Program-made: the position numbers and the translations under genes | Shown: positions 45,950 to 53,924 of the stretch, in pieces | Position numbering within the stretch: position 1 is the stretch's first letter | Layout of the letters: each line of letters begins with the position of its first letter | The notes under the pieces: model-generated | Told to the model about the DNA's origin: nothing | Databases searched by the model: none | What the model saw: only the letters and a program-made list of their open reading frames with translations | Origin: Lentibacillus cibarius | Lineage (GTDB): Bacteria; Bacillota; Bacilli; Bacillales; Amphibacillaceae | Length of the DNA stretch: 64,000 nucleotides | Direction of reading: 5' to 3' | NCBI RefSeq assembly: GCF_005887555.1 | Contig: NZ_VCIA01000001.1 | Coordinates: 1,426,001 to 1,490,000 of the forward strand

Positions 45950-46145
45950 ATGAGAAAATTAAACGATAGTAAAGAATACTGCCCTTACTGCGGTACTGAT
46001 TTACAAGGAGACCCAATTCCTGAAGAACAGCAGCATCTGTACGGAGCCACACTTTACCAGAAAAATTGGTATTTCCGGTATAGAAAAAGATTGTATTGTG
46101 AAATGGCAGTGTCCGGATTGTGAAGGGGAATGGCAGCGGGAGTGA
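45950..46145 (+). pseudogene. Zinc-ribbon family member, frameshifted
   Basis: MRKLNDSKEYCPYCGTDLQG to HLYGAT, then a 2-bp loss near 46050 compared with the copy at 36582 shifts the frame. The original frame resumes KIGISGIEKDCIVKWQCPDC to WQRE and a stop. It overlaps the 3' region of the HEPN gene transcript. Confidence 0.75.
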
Positions 46146-46202
46146 TGGGAGGACATAGCTCGACCTTTTTCTATTTTTCGATATTTATAAGAATAGAAGG
46201 AA

Positions 46203-46240
46203 AAAAGCCCAACGGAGATTTTACTCTCCACAGGACTTGC
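46203..46240 (-). terminator. Hairpin repeat core, terminator of 46296
   Basis: GCCCAACGGAGATTTTACTC, then TCCACAGGACTTG. The stem is weaker than in other copies. On the minus strand it follows the gene at 46296-47021. Confidence 0.45.
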
Positions 46241-46295
46241 GCTATATGTTATGACTTTGCTTGACCGTACGGTCTGACCTCGCGGTATCCAATCC

Positions 46296-47021
46296 TTAAT
46301 TAGACTTGTAATAATATCGATATTCCCCTTGCTTATCAATACTCTTAGCAGATTCCAGCATCAATTCCTTCATTCTTCTGTCATCTATTTGCTCTCCCTT
46401 TTCTGCCTCTTCCTTGACTCTGGCCCATTCGGATTTCAAGATTACTTGCTGATGAAAGGTCATTTCCTCAACCAACTTTTCATATTCATCTTTTAAATAT
46501 ACTTTTCCTGCTGAATCTGTGAGCTGATCAATCAGATCATTTCCAATATCCAATAGCCTCTTTACAGGTCTTTCCGTAGGGTTTAAGTATAGTTCTATGA
46601 GATTCAATATATACACTAATTCTGAAATACAATTGTTAAAATCACCCCTATCGATTGGCTGGTTTAACTTCTCTCTGTTTCGCATTCGCGAAGTTACAAA
46701 AAGCTGTTTATTAAAAGTGGCGAAGCTCTCTCTTAATTTGTTTATCCAGACGACGCGCTCGGCACTAATTGTATCGATAAATCGTCTCTCTTTCTGCATC
46801 CTACTATCCAATTTACCAATCTCATAAGCAACCTCATTTGATTTATTAGAAGCATTTTTAGAGAAAATTGCTGAACAAACAGCTGCAATAGCTGCAATCA
46901 CAGCAGCAAGAACAGTGGCTATGCTCTTAGAATTCCAAGTAATTGCCATATACAAAAAGTCCAAAATATCATCCTCCACTTTTATGTGGTTACTTAATAT
47001 ATATCGGCTATCCTTCTCCAA
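46296..47021 (-). CDS. Hypothetical membrane-anchored helical protein
   Basis: This protein is 241 residues. One membrane segment at about 32-52 (SIATVLAAVIAAIAAVCSAI) is followed by a helical cytosolic domain containing ISAERVVWINKLRESFATFN, a motif seen in small membrane proteins of unknown function. The likely start is an ATG at 47021; an internal ATG would still keep the anchor. No enzyme motif was seen. Confidence 0.6.
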   Translation of the reverse strand: MEKDSRYILSNHIKVEDDILDFLYMAITWNSKSIATVLAAVIAAIAAVCSAIFSKNASNKSNEVAYEIGKLDSRMQKERRFIDTISAERVVWINKLRESFATFNKQLFVTSRMRNREKLNQPIDRGDFNNCISELVYILNLIELYLNPTERPVKRLLDIGNDLIDQLTDSAGKVYLKDEYEKLVEEMTFHQQVILKSEWARVKEEAEKGEQIDDRRMKELMLESAKSIDKQGEYRYYYKSN

Positions 47022-47160
47022 TTCTTAATATAATTCTGTCGATGCCCGGAATCAAACACTAATCTTTCCCGCTACTTTGTTTTTCATATGAAGGACTCAT
47101 TACATAAATACATATTCAAAGAATATACATGAGTGATTGACACAAAAAAAGATGGAAGTA

Positions 47161-47418
47161 CTAATACACTAAAATAAAATAAGAGAAAAAGAAAAGCCCT
47201 GCAGAGATTTCTCTCCACAGGACTCCCTTCTTGTCAAGAACAATCGTTCGACATATTTCGGGGAGTGACAGGCAACAAACCTGACAAACCTGATTTTTTT
47301 CTCCAAAAACAATATCTTCTGGTTGTTGATATGCTTGTGATATAAATGTAGTTCTTTCGTGTGAAGTCATCTTATTAATCAATTCTTGATACCATCCACC
47401 TAGTTGGACCTTATGCAT
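47161..47418 (-). pseudogene. Short frame truncated by a repeat insertion
   Basis: MHKVQLGGWYQELINKMTSHE, then TFISQAYQQPEDIVFGEK looks protein-like, but at about residue 46 the frame enters the dispersed hairpin repeat (47190-47278) and is nonsense from there. The ATG abuts AAAGGAG with no spacing. Probably the start of a gene cut by the repeat. Confidence 0.35.
47190..47278 (-). repeat. Dispersed hairpin repeat, full copy
   Basis: CCCTGCAGAGATTTCTCTCC, ACAGGACT, CAAGAACAATCGTTCGACAT, then GGGGAGTGACAGGCAAC. This is among the best preserved copies and defines the full unit of about 85 bp. Confidence 0.7.
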
Positions 47419-47538
47419 CTCCTTTTGTTCTATGTTTATTTGGTCCTAAACAAGTCTAACAAAATTAGGAGATTGCGTGTTTTTTTATTTAGAATATTTC
47501 TAGTACCCCAACAAATATTATAGAGCCTAGAAAAAAGA

Positions 47539-47578
47539 CCCCATGAATATAACTTGGAGTTAAATCATGAGGTCTAAT
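47539..47578 (-). terminator. Terminator of surface cassette 2
   Basis: On the minus strand GACCTCATGA, then TCATGGGGTC and TTTTTT: a 10-bp stem with a T-run, 50-90 bp after the cassette stop. Confidence 0.8.
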
Positions 47579-47627
47579 TTTACGTCTTTCACTAGATTGC
47601 TAGTTTATGAAGTAACGTTTTGTTTAA

Positions 47628-49363
47628 TTAGCTTCCAACAGGAATATCTACTGTAATAACTTGTGTTGCTACTGGGTTAGTTTCTCCAACAGGAGTAACT
47701 TTAAGAACAATGTTACCTTTATCCCCAGCTTCTAAGTCTAAACCATCAGTATAAGTGGTATCATTAGTTGTAAAGTCTAGGGCTAAAGAGATATCTGCAA
47801 GTTTAATATCATCACCATCATTATTATTAAACTCAGCTTCTTCAGAACCACTTTCAACGTATAAAACCTTGTCGTCTAAGTCTAATTTTACGTCTTCAGA
47901 AGATCCAGAAAGTGTTGCTCCCACTACTGCACCACTTTCTACAGTAAATGCATCACTTAATACAAATTCTTGAGCAGTAGAAGTTCCATCAGTAGTTGAA
48001 ATTTCTTCTACTTCTTTCAACTCAAGACTTGAAAGTGATGGTGTAGAATCATTTACTGTTACTTCTACTGAGTCTACTTTAACAGAACCATAGTAAATTT
48101 CTACAGATGCAGTACCTTCACCCACAGCATTAACATCAATTGATTCTTTGCCAGCGCATTATCATTGTCAGACACACCAACAGATACTATATTAGAATCT
48201 GATGATTTTACTGAATATGCATCAGTAGTTTCAGAATCTTTAAATGTTTTAGGCCCTACTAAATAACCATCTGCATTATAACCATTATATTGAAGAGTCA
48301 ATGTTTGGTCATCTGCACCTGCATAACTATCAAGAGTTAAATCTTTACCACTTGAAAGTTCCAATTTATGTGTAGCTGCAGTGTTATCATCAGAAACCGT
48401 AACGTTAACTGTTGCAACAACAGTGTCATTACGTTTAACTTCAATGTCCCCGCTACCAACTTTATCAGTAGAAGCTTCGATAGCAAATGCAAATTTACCA
48501 TCTTTGTCTGTAACTACTCCTGATTCAGATTGATCATCTGGTTTAAGTGGCTCTGCGATTACTTCATCGTCAGCATTTAATGCAGAAGAAACAGTTAAAT
48601 CACCATCAGTGTTATCAACAAAGTATGGATCGCCATATTGGTCAGTTGCTTGACCAGTGAGACCTTTGCGAGTTTGTCCATTTACTAATTTAACTTCATC
48701 TTCACTAAAAGTAGCATTAGTTAACTCACGTGCCTCTGTTTCTACAGTAATCGTGAATGTCTGGGTAACATCACCTTTAGTTATAGTGATGTCTGTAGTA
48801 CCGGATGATTGAGCTGTAATGTGACCATTAGAATTAACAGTTGCAACAGCTGGGTTTGATGAAGAGAAGTCAGCATCAGTAATTGCTTTTTCTGTATCAC
48901 CGTTTAGGTTTGTACCCTCTAATTCATCAACAATTGCAGTTTCACCAACCACTAATGTGTTGCTAGTTAATACTGGGTCTGCTGCCTGATCATCAGTTCC
49001 AGTAGTTACATCATCAGAATCATTTGAATCTAGGCGTAAAGTATATGAAGTGATATCAGTAAATGTTGCTGACTTATTAACAACTTTAACATCAGCTAGT
49101 GAAGATTCCACACTAGCATCATCTTTTGAAATTACAACTTTATAAGAGAATTCATCACCATTTTCAATTGAACTCTCATCTAATTCACCAGAAGCACTAG
49201 TTAAGCCTGTAGAATCAAACACATCTGATGTGGCTTGGAATTCAACTGTGTAGCCAGCATCTGTTAATTCATTAACAGTTACCTCTTCGCCACCATTAAT
49301 TGTTAACCCAAGAACTTGTTGATCTGTAATAGCATCAACTGTAGCGTTAGTCGCACCTACGTT
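47628..49363 (-). pseudogene. Surface-protein cassette 2: Ig-like repeats, no start, internal frameshift
   Basis: The open frame begins after a TAG at 49364-49366 with NVGATNATVDAITDQQVLGL, with no ATG or ribosome binding site. Acidic Ig-like/Big_2-type domains follow (AVATVNSNGHITAQSSGTTD, DQYGDPYFVDN). Near 48151-48158 (GCGCTGGC) a 2-bp insertion or 1-bp loss shifts the frame; the other frame continues GKESIDVNAVGEGTASVEIY to VATQVITVDIPVGS. No signal peptide, SLH or anchor. The terminator of the recombinase operon stands directly upstream, so no read-through is expected. It is a silent, now damaged, cassette. Confidence 0.75.
49343..49358 (-). repeat. Cassette-edge motif, site 2
   Basis: On the minus strand AGGTGCGACTAACGCT encodes G-A-T-N-A at the 5' edge of cassette 2. 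It is 14/16 identical to site 3 and lies 22 bp from the terminator of the recombinase operon. Confidence 0.5.
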
Positions 49364-49380
49364 CTAAACTTTAAACATCA

Positions 49381-49428
49381 AAAAAGTGGTTTAATCCCTT
49401 GGCATACAAGGAATCAAACCACTTTGAA
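49381..49428 (-). terminator. Terminator of the recombinase operon
   Basis: On the minus strand AAGTGGTTTGATTCCTTG, then CAAGGGATTAAACCACTT and TTTTGATG: a long stem with a T-run. It separates the recombinases from cassette 2. Confidence 0.85.
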
Positions 49429-49486
49429 GAGCGTTTGTTAATTACTGTTAACAGTGTTTATTTAAATAAAAATAACTCTTTGAAAT

Positions 49487-50326
49487 CTACATCCATTCGT
49501 CATACAATTGTTTTTGGGCATCTGCATACAAGTTCACATAGACCTGAGTATTTTCCGGATTTTCATGCCCGAGTAATACCTGGATTGATGATAATGCCAT
49601 TCCTTTCTGAGCTAAATTAGCTGCAAAAGTGTGCCGCAACGTGTGAACGGTTAAATAAAATCCCAGTTCCTTACGGTAATTCTCAAACCAATGCTGAATC
49701 GTACGTGGCTGAAGCGGTCTTGTTCCCAGGGTGTTCGCGAAAAGATACGGAAGATCATCATCGCGCGTTTGTAAGTAGCTATTAAGATGCTCAGCACAAT
49801 CTTTTGTAAATAAAATCACCCGTTCCCGCTTATTCTTTCCTTCCGGAATGATCATCATGCGTTCTGACCAGTATACATTTTCTAATTTCATGTTCGTTAG
49901 CTCTCTTAATCGAACCCCTGTTGTTAAAAACGTTTCAATCACAGCTCTTTGTATGAGATTCCCCCTGACAAGATTACGTAATTGAACAAGCCGTTCTTGT
50001 GTTAAATAATGAGGCGTCGGCTCCGCTTTTTTGGGTAGTAATATATCGTCGGCTGGATTACGTTGTACAAGTTTTTCTTCCTGACAATAGCTAAAGAACG
50101 TTTTCAAGGCAGCGATTTTCGCATGAATCGTGCTTGGCATATAGGCATTTCTATTTAAACGCTGTTGCCAATCCCGGACATCCTTCCTCGTAATGTTATC
50201 AAAGTCTTTGTTACAAAAACTCAAAAATTGTTGGATAGCATTTTGGTACTTAATCAATGTATTGTTTTCAAGCCGGAAGTGATACTCGTCTATAAATTGT
50301 TTAATTCTATTTTTTGCAGTTATCAT
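49487..50326 (-). CDS. Tyrosine recombinase D (short type)
   Basis: This protein is 279 residues. The core-binding domain is at about 1-88 (NTLIKYQNAIQQFLSFCNKD). Catalytic residues are R in TTGVRLRELTNM, K in PEGKNKRER, HTLRH, H in LLGHENPENT and Y in TQVYVNLY. It is the last gene of a four-recombinase operon, 12 bp after recombinase C. It is most like recombinase B (51945), so C-D looks like a duplicate of A-B. Confidence 0.92.
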   Translation of the reverse strand: MITAKNRIKQFIDEYHFRLENNTLIKYQNAIQQFLSFCNKDFDNITRKDVRDWQQRLNRNAYMPSTIHAKIAALKTFFSYCQEEKLVQRNPADDILLPKKAEPTPHYLTQERLVQLRNLVRGNLIQRAVIETFLTTGVRLRELTNMKLENVYWSERMMIIPEGKNKRERVILFTKDCAEHLNSYLQTRDDDLPYLFANTLGTRPLQPRTIQHWFENYRKELGFYLTVHTLRHTFAANLAQKGMALSSIQVLLGHENPENTQVYVNLYADAQKQLYDEWM

Positions 50327-50338
50327 AATTCTTCTCCT

Positions 50339-51931
50339 TCACTCCATAAATCGTCTGTACTGTGTAATAATTTCTTGTTTCGGGAGACGTGCATAGACCT
50401 GTGTCGTTGCGAGATCCGAGTGCCCCAGTTCACGTGAAATAAACGCAAGATCCGCCCCCTTGGTAAGCAGGTTTGTTGCAAAGGTATGACGCAACCGATG
50501 AGGGTGCAATGGCGTCGATAAGCCGGCTTCTTTCCCTAATCTTCTTATGATCACTTCCATCATTATTATCGTAAGACGTTTTCCTGTCGGTCCTGAAATG
50601 AGTGGAAAATCACCACCAGGATTTGCGTCTAGATGGCGTTCTAAAAGTAGAGCACACTTTTCAGTAAAGTGAACATAACGCATTTTATTACCTTTTCCTT
50701 TCACCTGAGCTGTGCGAGTTTCCAGATCAATATCCTCAACATTAAGATTGCGCACTTCTCCAACACGACTACCCGATACAAGCATAAACTCCACCAGAAT
50801 TTGATTTCTCAATGACTCTTTCTCCGTTACCTTGCGTAATTTCGCAATGTCTTTTTTGGTTAAATATTTAGGAAGAGCTTTTGGCAGACGAGGATACCAA
50901 CGTTTTTTAATGGGTGTTTTATCTAAGTAACCTTCTTCAACACAAAAATTATAAAAAGAGGAAAGCACGGTCAGAAATTTCTGGTACGTAGAGATCTTAA
51001 GATGGGACGTATGATACTTAAGCGTTTTAAATATTACCTCAGATGGTATAGACGAAAATACTTCCTTTTGATCACCAAAAAATACCTCTAAGTATTTCCG
51101 ATACAGAATAATGGTATTTCGACTCCGGTTCGCTAGTTTAAAGCTTAATAAAAAGTCTTCAATAACTTTTTTATTTTCCTGATTGACGATCGGCTTTTGA
51201 GGCTTCCAGTATGCGTCATCCTGACACTGTTTTTCTTCTTGTATAACGAACCTTCTCTTTTTCATAGGGGACCAAGGCATATAACCTCTTTGGACACAAA
51301 AGTTATAAAAAGCGGTTAAAATGCTTACATAACCTTGGTATGTGTAATCAGTTAAATGGGTTTGATAGTCTAAAAAATGTTTTGATATATCTTCCCACGA
51401 TAAAGCAGAAAAAGGTGCCTCTTTATCAACAAAAAAACTTGTCAAGGTATTCTTATAATTCATAAGTGTCATCCTGTTTAAACCGTTTTGATTTAAAGTA
51501 GATAAGTATTCGTCTATCACCTTTTCGTTTTCAACATTTGCCAGCGGTTTTGTTAACTCATAATACTTTTCCTTCATAAATTGGGTCTCTCTTTTGGTGG
51601 GTGTTAGATGTTCTGATGGTATAGGGGAATTTGCCAAATAGCCTTCCATTGCACAAAAATGATAAAAACCATCGAGACTCGATAATTTTGTTCGATAGGA
51701 TGAGTTTTTCAGATTATAATTGCTTTGAAAATGATTCGATATATCCTTCCATGATAACGAGGAAAAATGCGCTTGCTGGTCTTTAAAAAAATGTTGTAAG
51801 TCCTTTCGGTAACCGTTGATCGTGACCCTTTTTAAACCTGTTTCCTTTAACTTCAACAGATAATCCTCAATCATTCTTTTGTTTTCGTCATTGACTAAAG
51901 GCCGTTTTAATTTCCAATATTGATCCTCCAT
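50339..51931 (-). CDS. Tyrosine recombinase C with three tandem core-binding domains
   Basis: This protein is 530 residues from the ATG at 51931 (after AAAGGGTGA, 14 bp beyond the stop of B). Three homologous SAM-like units lie at about 1-122, 123-240 and 241-345, each opening YW/YY...K/RP..N.EN..(V/M)I(E/D)(D/E) and containing a core such as TGLKRVTINGYRKDLQHFF. One catalytic domain follows (about 345-530): R in SGSRVGEV, K in GKGNKMR, HRLRH, H in LGHSDLATT, Y in TQVYARLP. Typical enzymes of the family have one such unit and about 300 residues. The extra units could bind several half-sites or bridge distant sites. Confidence 0.9.
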   Translation of the reverse strand: MEDQYWKLKRPLVNDENKRMIEDYLLKLKETGLKRVTINGYRKDLQHFFKDQQAHFSSLSWKDISNHFQSNYNLKNSSYRTKLSSLDGFYHFCAMEGYLANSPIPSEHLTPTKRETQFMKEKYYELTKPLANVENEKVIDEYLSTLNQNGLNRMTLMNYKNTLTSFFVDKEAPFSALSWEDISKHFLDYQTHLTDYTYQGYVSILTAFYNFCVQRGYMPWSPMKKRRFVIQEEKQCQDDAYWKPQKPIVNQENKKVIEDFLLSFKLANRSRNTIILYRKYLEVFFGDQKEVFSSIPSEVIFKTLKYHTSHLKISTYQKFLTVLSSFYNFCVEEGYLDKTPIKKRWYPRLPKALPKYLTKKDIAKLRKVTEKESLRNQILVEFMLVSGSRVGEVRNLNVEDIDLETRTAQVKGKGNKMRYVHFTEKCALLLERHLDANPGGDFPLISGPTGKRLTIIMMEVIIRRLGKEAGLSTPLHPHRLRHTFATNLLTKGADLAFISRELGHSDLATTQVYARLPKQEIITQYRRFME

Positions 51932-51944
51932 AAATATCACCCTT

Positions 51945-52781
51945 TCATGTTTGATAGCGGTCATATTGCTTTTTGCGTGCATTCTCACGAAGACGTGTAT
52001 AGATATGTGTACTGTTGATATTGGCGTGACCAAGTAGTTCCTGGATATAACTTTGCGGCATATTTTTCTCGGCCAAATGCGCGGCAAAGGTGTGCCTTAG
52101 AGTATGGGGCGTGACTTTAAAACCTAATTCACCAGAAAACTCTCTAAACTGATGATCTATCAAACAACGACTGAGCGATTCGCCACGGGGACTGGCAAAG
52201 AGAAACGGGCTTTCAAATGATCGTTTTTCAAGATATTCATTCAAGCGCTCAGCGCATTCATGGGTGAAAAGAACAAAGCGTTCTTTGTTGCCTTTACCCT
52301 TACGGATCCAAATTTGCCGGCTTTCCCATTTGATGTCTTCCATTCGGATATTAAGACATTCACTTATGCGGACACCTGTTGTATAAAGTGTTTCAACAAT
52401 CGCCCGGTCTCTGGGATTCCCTTTTACCAGTTCCTGAAGAAGTGCCAGTCTGCGTTTGCTTAAATAATACGGAAGAGTTTCTTCTTTCTGTGGTGTTTCT
52501 ATTGTTATTGTTGGGTCTTTCTTAATTTTTTGTTCTTCCATGCAGTACTGATAAAAAGATTTAACTGCACTCAATTTGAGGTTAATCGTCCGGGGTTTAA
52601 AGCCTTCACCCTCCATATGTGACAGCCACACACGAATGTTAGAAGGCTTTATTGCATCATAATCCTTCCCGCAAAAATTGAAAAACTGCCCTAATGATAT
52701 CCGGTAGCTTCGCACAGTTTCGGAACTATAAAAATGTTGGTTATCCAGCAAAAACGATTGCTGGGCGTCCAGATTATCCAT
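51945..52781 (-). CDS. Tyrosine recombinase B (short type)
   Basis: This protein is about 278 residues; the ATG at 52781 follows GGGGTGA and overlaps the stop of recombinase A. The core-binding domain is SSETVRSYRISLGQFFNFCG. Catalytic residues are R in TTGVRISECLN, K in GKGNKERF, HTLRH, H in LLGHANINST and Y in THIYTRLR. It is coupled to A by overlap. Sister of recombinase D. Confidence 0.92.
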   Translation of the reverse strand: MDNLDAQQSFLLDNQHFYSSETVRSYRISLGQFFNFCGKDYDAIKPSNIRVWLSHMEGEGFKPRTINLKLSAVKSFYQYCMEEQKIKKDPTITIETPQKEETLPYYLSKRRLALLQELVKGNPRDRAIVETLYTTGVRISECLNIRMEDIKWESRQIWIRKGKGNKERFVLFTHECAERLNEYLEKRSFESPFLFASPRGESLSRCLIDHQFREFSGELGFKVTPHTLRHTFAAHLAEKNMPQSYIQELLGHANINSTHIYTRLRENARKKQYDRYQT

Positions 52782-52786
52782 TAAAT

Positions 52787-53680
52787 TCACCCCATAATAT
52801 TTTCATATTTCATTATCAGATCATCCGTAGGAATGCGGGCATAAATACGTGTTGTGTTTACATTAGCATGGCCCATTTCTTCAGCAATGAAAGACAAATC
52901 GGCGCCTTTCGCAAGCATTGTGGTTGCAAACGTATGGCGACATACATGCGGATACAACGTCTGTGATAATTCCGCCTGCTTGCCGAGTTTGGTTGTGACT
53001 TTATAGATGCCAGTCGATTTCAAACGTCCACCAAACTTATTCAAAAACAAAGGTTCACCTTCGCAGTAATTCCTTGTTTGCAAATAGTCCTGCAACACAA
53101 GGGCACATTCTTCGGATAAATGGATATGGCGAAGATTCCCTCCTTTTCCCATCACCATAGCCGTACGCTTTTTCAGCTGTACATCTTCAATATTTAAGTA
53201 AGAGGCTTCCGTTTTACGACAGCCGGAGGAAAGCAAAAGAAGAATGAGAGCACGATCCCTAAGTGGTAGATCTTCAGCCTCTCGTTTCACACGTGCCAGT
53301 TCTTCTCCATTGAGATATTGGGGTAAGCTTTCAGGTATGGCTGGTTTCCAACGACTTTTAATTACTGGAGCATTCAAGTAATCCTCAGCTAAACAAAAGT
53401 TAGTAAAGGATTTTAAAGCCGATAGATAAAGGTCTATCGTTTTGGGTTTTTTCCCTTCACTTATGACGTATAGCCAGTTCCGAATATGTTCAGGCGTTAA
53501 ATCTTCGATGGATACAGAGCATTCACTAAGAAATTTCTCAAGTATCCATTTATACTTCGTGATCGTAACCACAGCCTTGTTGGCAAGTTTTAAGCTTAAC
53601 AGGAAGTCATTTAAGATTTGCCGATTGTTTTCTGGGACTATCTCTTTAGTAGTCACCCAGTACTTTTGAGATGTACTCAT
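52787..53680 (-). CDS. Tyrosine recombinase A
   Basis: This 297-residue protein is the first gene of the operon. The N-terminus (KYWVTTKEIVPENNRQILND, then FLLSLKLAN) is the same type of unit that is repeated three times in recombinase C. The catalytic domain has R in SSGCRKTEASY, K in GKGGNLR, HVCRH, H in MGHANVNTT and Y in TRIYARIP. Its start faces the 3' end of cassette 3, 245 bp away. The operon would supply strand-exchange activity next to two cassettes. Confidence 0.92.
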   Translation of the reverse strand: MSTSQKYWVTTKEIVPENNRQILNDFLLSLKLANKAVVTITKYKWILEKFLSECSVSIEDLTPEHIRNWLYVISEGKKPKTIDLYLSALKSFTNFCLAEDYLNAPVIKSRWKPAIPESLPQYLNGEELARVKREAEDLPLRDRALILLLLSSGCRKTEASYLNIEDVQLKKRTAMVMGKGGNLRHIHLSEECALVLQDYLQTRNYCEGEPLFLNKFGGRLKSTGIYKVTTKLGKQAELSQTLYPHVCRHTFATTMLAKGADLSFIAEEMGHANVNTTRIYARIPTDDLIMKYENIMG

Positions 53681-53819
53681 AAATATCCTCGTTTCATTGA
53701 TTATTTGTTTAGGAGTAGTGTTAACATATTTATCTAAATATAGACACTTACATTAAAATAATATATTTTTAAACGATGTAAGACTGTCTTCAGAAAAAAA
53801 TTTATAAACAAGAAAACAA

Positions 53820-53858
53820 AAAAAGCCCCGCAGAGATTTCTCTCCACAGGACTTCTTT
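53820..53858 (-). terminator. Hairpin repeat core, terminator of cassette 3
   Basis: AAAGCCCCGCAGAGATTTCT, then CTCCACAGGACTTC. On the minus strand the stem ends with CTTTTTTT. It lies between cassette 3 and the recombinase operon, about 70 bp past the cassette stop. Confidence 0.7.
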
Positions 53859-53924
53859 TTGATTTATACATATTAATGTTGCTTGGTAACTATCCCCTAG
53901 ACAAGACAATTATTAATTAGAGCC

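Noticed and set aside
49487..53680. Simple recombinase-in-trio or Tn554-like transposon
   Set aside because: There are four recombinases, no TnpC-like partner or visible element ends, and surface cassettes on both sides; the possibility is kept as an alternative in the findings.
2337..53858. CRISPR array reading of the GTGACAGGCACC and CCTGCAGAGA repeats
   Set aside because: Copies are kilobases apart, irregular and diverged, with no spacers or cas genes.
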